A DNA stretch of 18,275 nt, from positions 1 to 18,275 of the forward strand of contig JAISMD010000041.1 of assembly GCA_031276935.1 (NCBI GenBank), written 5' to 3'. Position numbers and translations under genes: made by a program. The notes below the pieces were generated by a model. That model was not told the DNA's origin, did no database searches, and saw only the letters and a list, made by a program, of their open reading frames with translations. The DNA is from Puniceicoccales bacterium (GTDB lineage Bacteria > Verrucomicrobiota > Verrucomicrobiia > Opitutales > LL51). This document shows positions 14,769 through 18,275 of this stretch, in pieces; positions within the stretch are counted from its first letter, which is position 1; every line of letters begins with the position of its first letter.

Positions 14769-16532
14769 ATGCAAAATTTCGCGGAGCAATGTGCCGATAT
14801 CGTCCGTTTGATTTTGGTACACAATTTAGACTTCATCAATGAAGATGGAAGTATTCGTCCCATTGGGCAGGAAGAATTGGTAGGTGATGAAGCGGCTCAC
14901 CTAGCCTTTGCCCTAGGGGAATATTATCGTTTGACCCACGAGGTAAATTTATCTTCGCGTCATGTCATCGATCTGGTAGCGAAGGCCATTGCCTATCAAG
15001 TGGGGAGCATGTATAAAGGTAAGGATACGGATTGGGGAAGTTATGTAGCCCTTGCCCTACTTTCCTTTGGTGCCGTAAGGGAACGCAATCCGGTTTGGGA
15101 AAGATTGGACGATGAGGTGCGCACCCAACTCGACCACCTATTGCTCCGCCGGGACGAACTCAAGGAATATCACTTTGCCAATGCCATTGGGAAAGCGGTT
15201 GTGCGCCACGAATTTAGGTTGACGAAGAAGGACGAAACGGGGAAACTTATCGACCGCTTTTTGGAATATTGCGAACAGCATTCAACGGGTGGATTTTTCG
15301 ATGCCACCAACGGCCACGGTTTAGGGGGAACCTTCGATGTGCAGGGTGTATTTAATTTTTCGTTTATTCGTCAGGCTTTATATTATCACACGGACAATTT
15401 TTTCGTGGAAAAAAAATTACCCAGCCTACGTACCTACGCGGAGAAATATCTCCGTCTGATTCCTGATTTGATGCGGGAAGACGGGACTTGTTGGGCCTAT
15501 GGCAACGGACTCGGTGCCCATGGGCAGATGTACTGCATTAGCATGGTGTTACAGGCCCTACGGGATGGTTGGATTACCCCGGATAAACAGGCGTTGTATA
15601 TTAATATTGTCTTTGATTTATTTCAGAAATTTTTCTGCCATTACGTGGATCAGGAACACGGATACGTTGTCATTTGCGATTCGGAGCGCATGTCGGGTAC
15701 GGAAAAGAGTAGCATTCGGGCGAATTTCGATGCCGTATGCCACCTTTGCCAATGGGCACGCCTAGCGCGAAGGAGTTCGATTAATGTGAGTCACATTCGG
15801 AGGGTTTTTAATTTCAAGGCGGGGAATCGCCTCGTTATTTTTGACAAAGGTCTCAAGCGGGAAAATGGTTTATTCGTTTACCGTGATGGGAAGACGGCCA
15901 TGAATTTACAGCTCCCGTTAGTTAGTGGCAATGGATGTGGGAGCAGCGATTTCCTAGCATTTCCGCACTGTCCCGGCATATTTGACTGGCCAGCGGAAAA
16001 ATATCTCCCCATATTGCAACCGGAACTCACCGTGGAAGGTAAGCGTTACATTCCGTCGTTTTACGGGAAGAAATTATCCACGGGATTAGGGAGCAAGGGG
16101 AGTATTATTTTCTCCTACGAGCAACCGGAATGGGTAACGGTGGAGGAGGAAATTACCGCAGGATTGGGGAGTTGTCGGGTGCTATGGACATTCGGTGAAG
16201 GGAAGATTATTTCGGAATTTACCTACATGGTGAAGAATCCGGTACGGGTAGAGCGGATAAGTTACATGGTGGCATTAAGTGCGCCCCATTCCGTTTACGG
16301 GTCGAACAATTTAGCCCTAGGGGAAGGGAATTTAGGGATATTCGTGGAGCACGACGATTTAATGTTAAGTTGGCAAGGGATAAGGGAGGTGGAGGGGGAC
16401 AGGAATTATCGGACGCACTACGGAAAGATCCATTACATACAGGAGCTTTCCCGGGATTATCCTTTAGTGATGCAGCCGGGGCAACCCTATCGATTGGTCG
16501 TATCTTTTACGCCGGATGTGGTTAAAATTTAA
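14769..16532 (+). CDS. Large protein resembling toroid polysaccharide lyases (587 aa)
   Basis: I cannot name the family firmly. The first roughly 350 residues are helical with aromatic and Gly-rich turns (GKDTDWGSYVALALLSFG, GLGGTFDVQGVFNFSF, WAYGNGLGAHGQMYC), as in alpha/alpha-toroid proteins. From about residue 355 the protein is beta-rich (LVIFDKGLKRENGLFVYRDG, and on to PYRLVVSFTPDVVKI), as in the C-terminal sandwich of heparinase-like lyases. There is no signal peptide or membrane segment, so an exported lyase would be odd; a cytoplasmic enzyme or a structural role is possible. ATG 14769 is 17 bases after the rho stop with AAGAGG directly against it, suggesting co-transcription and coupling. 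No other in-frame start is near. Confidence 0.7.
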   Translation: MQNFAEQCADIVRLILVHNLDFINEDGSIRPIGQEELVGDEAAHLAFALGEYYRLTHEVNLSSRHVIDLVAKAIAYQVGSMYKGKDTDWGSYVALALLSFGAVRERNPVWERLDDEVRTQLDHLLLRRDELKEYHFANAIGKAVVRHEFRLTKKDETGKLIDRFLEYCEQHSTGGFFDATNGHGLGGTFDVQGVFNFSFIRQALYYHTDNFFVEKKLPSLRTYAEKYLRLIPDLMREDGTCWAYGNGLGAHGQMYCISMVLQALRDGWITPDKQALYINIVFDLFQKFFCHYVDQEHGYVVICDSERMSGTEKSSIRANFDAVCHLCQWARLARRSSINVSHIRRVFNFKAGNRLVIFDKGLKRENGLFVYRDGKTAMNLQLPLVSGNGCGSSDFLAFPHCPGIFDWPAEKYLPILQPELTVEGKRYIPSFYGKKLSTGLGSKGSIIFSYEQPEWVTVEEEITAGLGSCRVLWTFGEGKIISEFTYMVKNPVRVERISYMVALSAPHSVYGSNNLALGEGNLGIFVEHDDLMLSWQGIREVEGDRNYRTHYGKIHYIQELSRDYPLVMQPGQPYRLVVSFTPDVVKI

Positions 16533-16540
16533 GATTCAGC

Positions 16541-16626
16541 GGGCAATTTAAATTTAAAAAAAAGAAAAAATAATTTTTTTTGCAGAAAAATGTAAAAAAA
16601 CTTGTTTTTGAAAAAAAGTGTATTAT
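16541..16626 (+). promoter_or_regulatory. AT-rich upstream region of the pseudopilin gene
   Basis: The gap holds AATTTAAATT, an A-tract/T-tract block GAAAAAATAATTTTTTTTGC (16564-16583) like those upstream of the two coiled-coil genes, and TATTAT (16621-16626) as a possible -10. No -35 at a standard spacing is convincing. Confidence 0.35.
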
Positions 16627-16661
16627 TCTATGGCACATAGATTAAAAAAGGAGAAAAAATT

Positions 16662-17135
16662 ATGGATATAAGTAAAAGAAATGGGAAAAGTGGTATGACA
16701 CTCATAGAGATATTGATTGTCGTTGCATTAATTGGTGTATTGGCGACCGTAATGGTAAGGTCCTTGGGGGATTCCTTTGAACAGGGGAGGCGATCTGCGG
16801 CAAAGATTTTTGTTACGGACACGGTGCCTTCGGCTCTACAAATATATAAGGCGCGAAATCCCGCTCAAGCTATTAAAGCTGATCCTGGCCTATTAAAAAC
16901 ATTGATAAGTGCAGGGCTTATTGATAGCGACAAGGATCCATGGGGACAAGAGTATGCTGTTGCTCAGATAGGAACAACTGGTCTCGGTGCAATTAGTTGC
17001 ATTTTCGGTGGTGCACCTAACACGACTGGAGCAACTATTACCAGCGCAACCAATCGAGCCGGAGCTTTGGCTGATGCCAAAACAATTAACGATACTGATC
17101 CTGCATCAGGGTGTGTTGGCATTTTGGATCTATAG
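16662..17135 (+). CDS. Type II secretion/type IV pilin-like pseudopilin (GspG type)
   Basis: This is a 157-residue prepilin. The short basic leader ends KSG before MTLIEILIVVALIGVL, giving prepilin peptidase cleavage at G11/M12 and the conserved Glu5 of the mature protein (E16). The hydrophobic helix runs to about residue 32. The DPWGQEYAV motif (92-100) resembles the DPWGxPY of GspG major pseudopilins. Two cysteines (C113, C151) could form a C-terminal disulphide. GGAG (16650-16653) lies 8 bases from ATG 16662. No other secretion or pilus gene is adjacent, so the prepilin peptidase and assembly ATPase must be elsewhere. Its own AT-rich upstream region and a strong terminator suggest a single-gene transcript. 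Confidence 0.9.
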   Translation: MDISKRNGKSGMTLIEILIVVALIGVLATVMVRSLGDSFEQGRRSAAKIFVTDTVPSALQIYKARNPAQAIKADPGLLKTLISAGLIDSDKDPWGQEYAVAQIGTTGLGAISCIFGGAPNTTGATITSATNRAGALADAKTINDTDPASGCVGILDL

Positions 17136-17193
17136 TGATGTAGCATACTCGCAGAAATTAAATTTCATAATCGTAGAAATTAGATTTGGAAAA

Positions 17194-17218
17194 GCGCACT
17201 CCGGTGCGCATTTTTTTT
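17194..17218 (+). terminator. Rho-independent terminator of the pseudopilin gene
   Basis: GCGCAC-TCCG-GTGCGC (17194-17209) is a 6-bp GC-rich stem with a tetraloop, followed by A and eight T's (17211-17218). It lies 59 bases after the stop codon. Confidence 0.9.
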
Positions 17219-17238
17219 GTCCCGAAATTTCTCCACAC

Positions 17239-17258
17239 AAAAAATTCCCGCTTGGGAA
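17239..17258 (-). terminator. Probable terminator of the exonuclease gene
   Basis: On the minus strand, TTCCC-AAGC-GGGAA (17258-17245) is followed by six T's (17244-17239). The stem is only 5 bp and lies about 170 bases after the stop codon, so it is a moderate candidate. Confidence 0.45.
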
Positions 17259-17374
17259 AATTTCCAATAAATCGAAACTATTCCACATAAATTATAATTA
17301 CCACATTAAAATCGAAGTAAATTCATTTAAAGAGAAATAATTTCGCAAAAAAGAAAAATCTCGTACAATTTCTA

Positions 17375-17431
17375 TTTTTGGTGGAATAATTTTCAATTTA
17401 ATGGAAAAAATATCTTTTTGGTGGAAAAATT
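17375..17431. repeat. Direct repeat pair, 40-base period
   Basis: TTTTTGGTGGAATAATT (17375-17391) and TTTTTGGTGGAAAAATT (17415-17431) match at 16 of 17 bases. The second copy overlaps the stop codon of the exonuclease gene. The rest of the 294-base gap 17136-17429 holds the two terminators and otherwise AT-rich sequence with no gene I can support. Confidence 0.6.
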
Positions 17432-18095
17432 AGTCGACAAGAAGGAATTTTATGTCACGAATCGAAAATAATTCGGTGAAATTTAAAAGCAGTAGGGCCG
17501 TCCCCAGTGCATCGTAGAGGGCTCGGTGGAAGGTTAATTGCTCCCCGGTCTGCTCCGATGCTAGATTTTCTAGCCGTTCCTCCAAGCGAAAATGCCGAAT
17601 CAATTCCTTTAGCCCATAGCGTTGGACCGATGGATAAAATTTTTTGTACAGTCGATATGTGTCGATCCACGGTCCCCATGTTCCCTGCCATCGCGCACCG
17701 CCATCGCCTACACGGGCAATCCGTTCTTTCAGAGGTGTCGTTGTCAATCCATTCCTATCTCCACCGGTACGTTCATCGCTTTCCCTGACCATCTCTGGAC
17801 AAAAACTGTAGTGCCGTAAAAGACGTTCCTCAATGACTGCGTTGTGCGCGCAGAACACTCCACAGGCCCGTTTCGCCTTGAATAGGGAGAGGTGTTCCGC
17901 AAAGGGGAATTGCCCCGCTTTCCCCGAAAAACGTGAATGTTCGCGAAAATGTAACGCCGCTAAATGATCGCTTTCGGAACAATTGGCGTAGCAAATGTCT
18001 CCGATGTCACTATTTTCCAACGTCACGAGGGCGTATTCCAGAATCCCATAGGCGCGATTGCCTTCGAAATCAATCACGTGGATCGGTGGTAACAT
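17430..18095 (-). CDS. DEDDh-type 3'-5' exonuclease (DnaQ/RNase T-like)
   Basis: This is a predicted metal-dependent 3'-5' exonuclease of 221 aa, a single domain. Exo I is Asp9 and Glu11 in VIDFEGNRA. Exo II is CAHNAVIEERLL (82-93), where the second Asp of the usual HNxxFD is a Glu (E89). Exo III is FHRALYDALGTALLL with His190 and Asp195, the DEDDh arrangement. The middle part WIDTYRLYKKFYPSVQRYGL is typical of epsilon-like proofreading exonucleases. It is not fused to a polymerase or helicase, so it may serve in DNA repair or RNA trimming. ATG 18095 has no strong Shine-Dalgarno. It lies 54 bases after the stop of the partial gene upstream on the same strand, so an operon is possible. Confidence 0.85.
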   Translation of the reverse strand: MLPPIHVIDFEGNRAYGILEYALVTLENSDIGDICYANCSESDHLAALHFREHSRFSGKAGQFPFAEHLSLFKAKRACGVFCAHNAVIEERLLRHYSFCPEMVRESDERTGGDRNGLTTTPLKERIARVGDGGARWQGTWGPWIDTYRLYKKFYPSVQRYGLKELIRHFRLEERLENLASEQTGEQLTFHRALYDALGTALLLLNFTELFSIRDIKFLLVD

Positions 18096-18149
18096 AGGGA
18101 AATCTATCTACCTGAAATCCTGGAAAGAAGCAATATTTTTTCCCGAAAA

Positions 18150-18275
18150 TTAAGTGGGCGAAAGACGGTCCGTAGCCACAGGTTGTATCCATGGGCCAAT
18201 TTCCTTTTGGGCAAATCGCAATCCCTCCTCCAAATTCGAAAAATCACCGTTGAGTTGTGCGAAATAGATTTTGAG
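18150..18275 (-). CDS. Partial gene, C-terminal 41 residues, unidentified
   Basis: The minus-strand frame is open from the window edge to TAA at 18150-18152. It encodes 41 residues, starting LKIYFAQLNGDFSNLEEGLR and ending TDRLSPT. The composition and a plausible helix (NLEEGLRFAQKEI) look like real protein, and the gap to the exonuclease is normal for an operon. The KIYFAQLNGD strand followed by a helix could be the end of a small regulatory or ferredoxin-like domain, but I cannot identify it. The 5' part lies outside the window. Confidence 0.6.
   Translation of the reverse strand, partial: LKIYFAQLNGDFSNLEEGLRFAQKEIGPWIQPVATDRLSPT

Noticed and set aside
1..18275. CRISPR arrays, insertion sequences, prophage or a complete defence system
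   Set aside because: No regularly spaced repeats, transposase or integrase, or effector module was found.

Overview
The window is an 18.3 kb piece of a bacterial chromosome: short intergenic gaps, a mix of housekeeping genes, one tRNA, and no rRNA, phage, IS or CRISPR. The gene content (orphan type II-style pseudopilin, AccB/AccC, a Rho lacking the usual N-terminal helical bundle, ankyrin proteins with signal peptides, large coiled-coil proteins of unknown family) suggests a host-associated or particle-associated Gram-negative. A member of the Verrucomicrobiota (Opitutae-like) is my best guess, but it is an inference from gene flavour and not a proven placement.

Layout. 1-3.1 kb (minus strand): two paralogous, visibly AT-rich coiled-coil genes in tandem. 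3.2-3.3 kb: tRNA-Ala(GGC), plus strand. 3.4-4.7 kb: a ketoacyl-ACP synthase of the FabF type. 4.8-7.1 kb (minus): an MFS permease followed by an exported protein with ankyrin-like segments. 7.15-8.95 kb (plus): accB-accC, the biotin carrier and biotin carboxylase halves of acetyl-CoA carboxylase, with a good promoter and a TTG start. 9.1-10.0 kb (plus): an exported ankyrin-repeat protein. 10.1-10.65 kb (minus): an isoprenylcysteine-methyltransferase-like membrane enzyme with a consensus promoter. 10.8-16.5 kb (plus): lepA, surE, rho and a 587-residue protein resembling toroid polysaccharide lyases, all co-directional with short gaps. 16.66-17.14 kb (plus): a stand-alone GspG-like pseudopilin with its own terminator. 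17.4-18.1 kb (minus): a DEDDh exonuclease, preceded by the 3' end of another minus-strand gene cut by the window edge.

How the parts work together. FabF and AccBC belong to fatty-acid synthesis (malonyl-CoA supply and chain elongation). LepA and Rho act in translation and transcription termination, and SurE is a nucleotide phosphatase. The two ankyrin proteins and the two coiled-coil proteins are accessory and could act at the cell envelope or on a host.

The most interesting structural observation is at the left end. The two coiled-coil genes and their upstream DNA look like an old tandem duplication of a unit that contained the tRNA-Ala gene. The left copy of the tRNA appears to survive as a decayed relic at about 1493-1545, at a constant 1740-base offset from the intact tRNA. 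It now carries a hairpin that probably terminates the downstream-facing paralogue. I found no complete, clearly novel defence or mobile system in this window.
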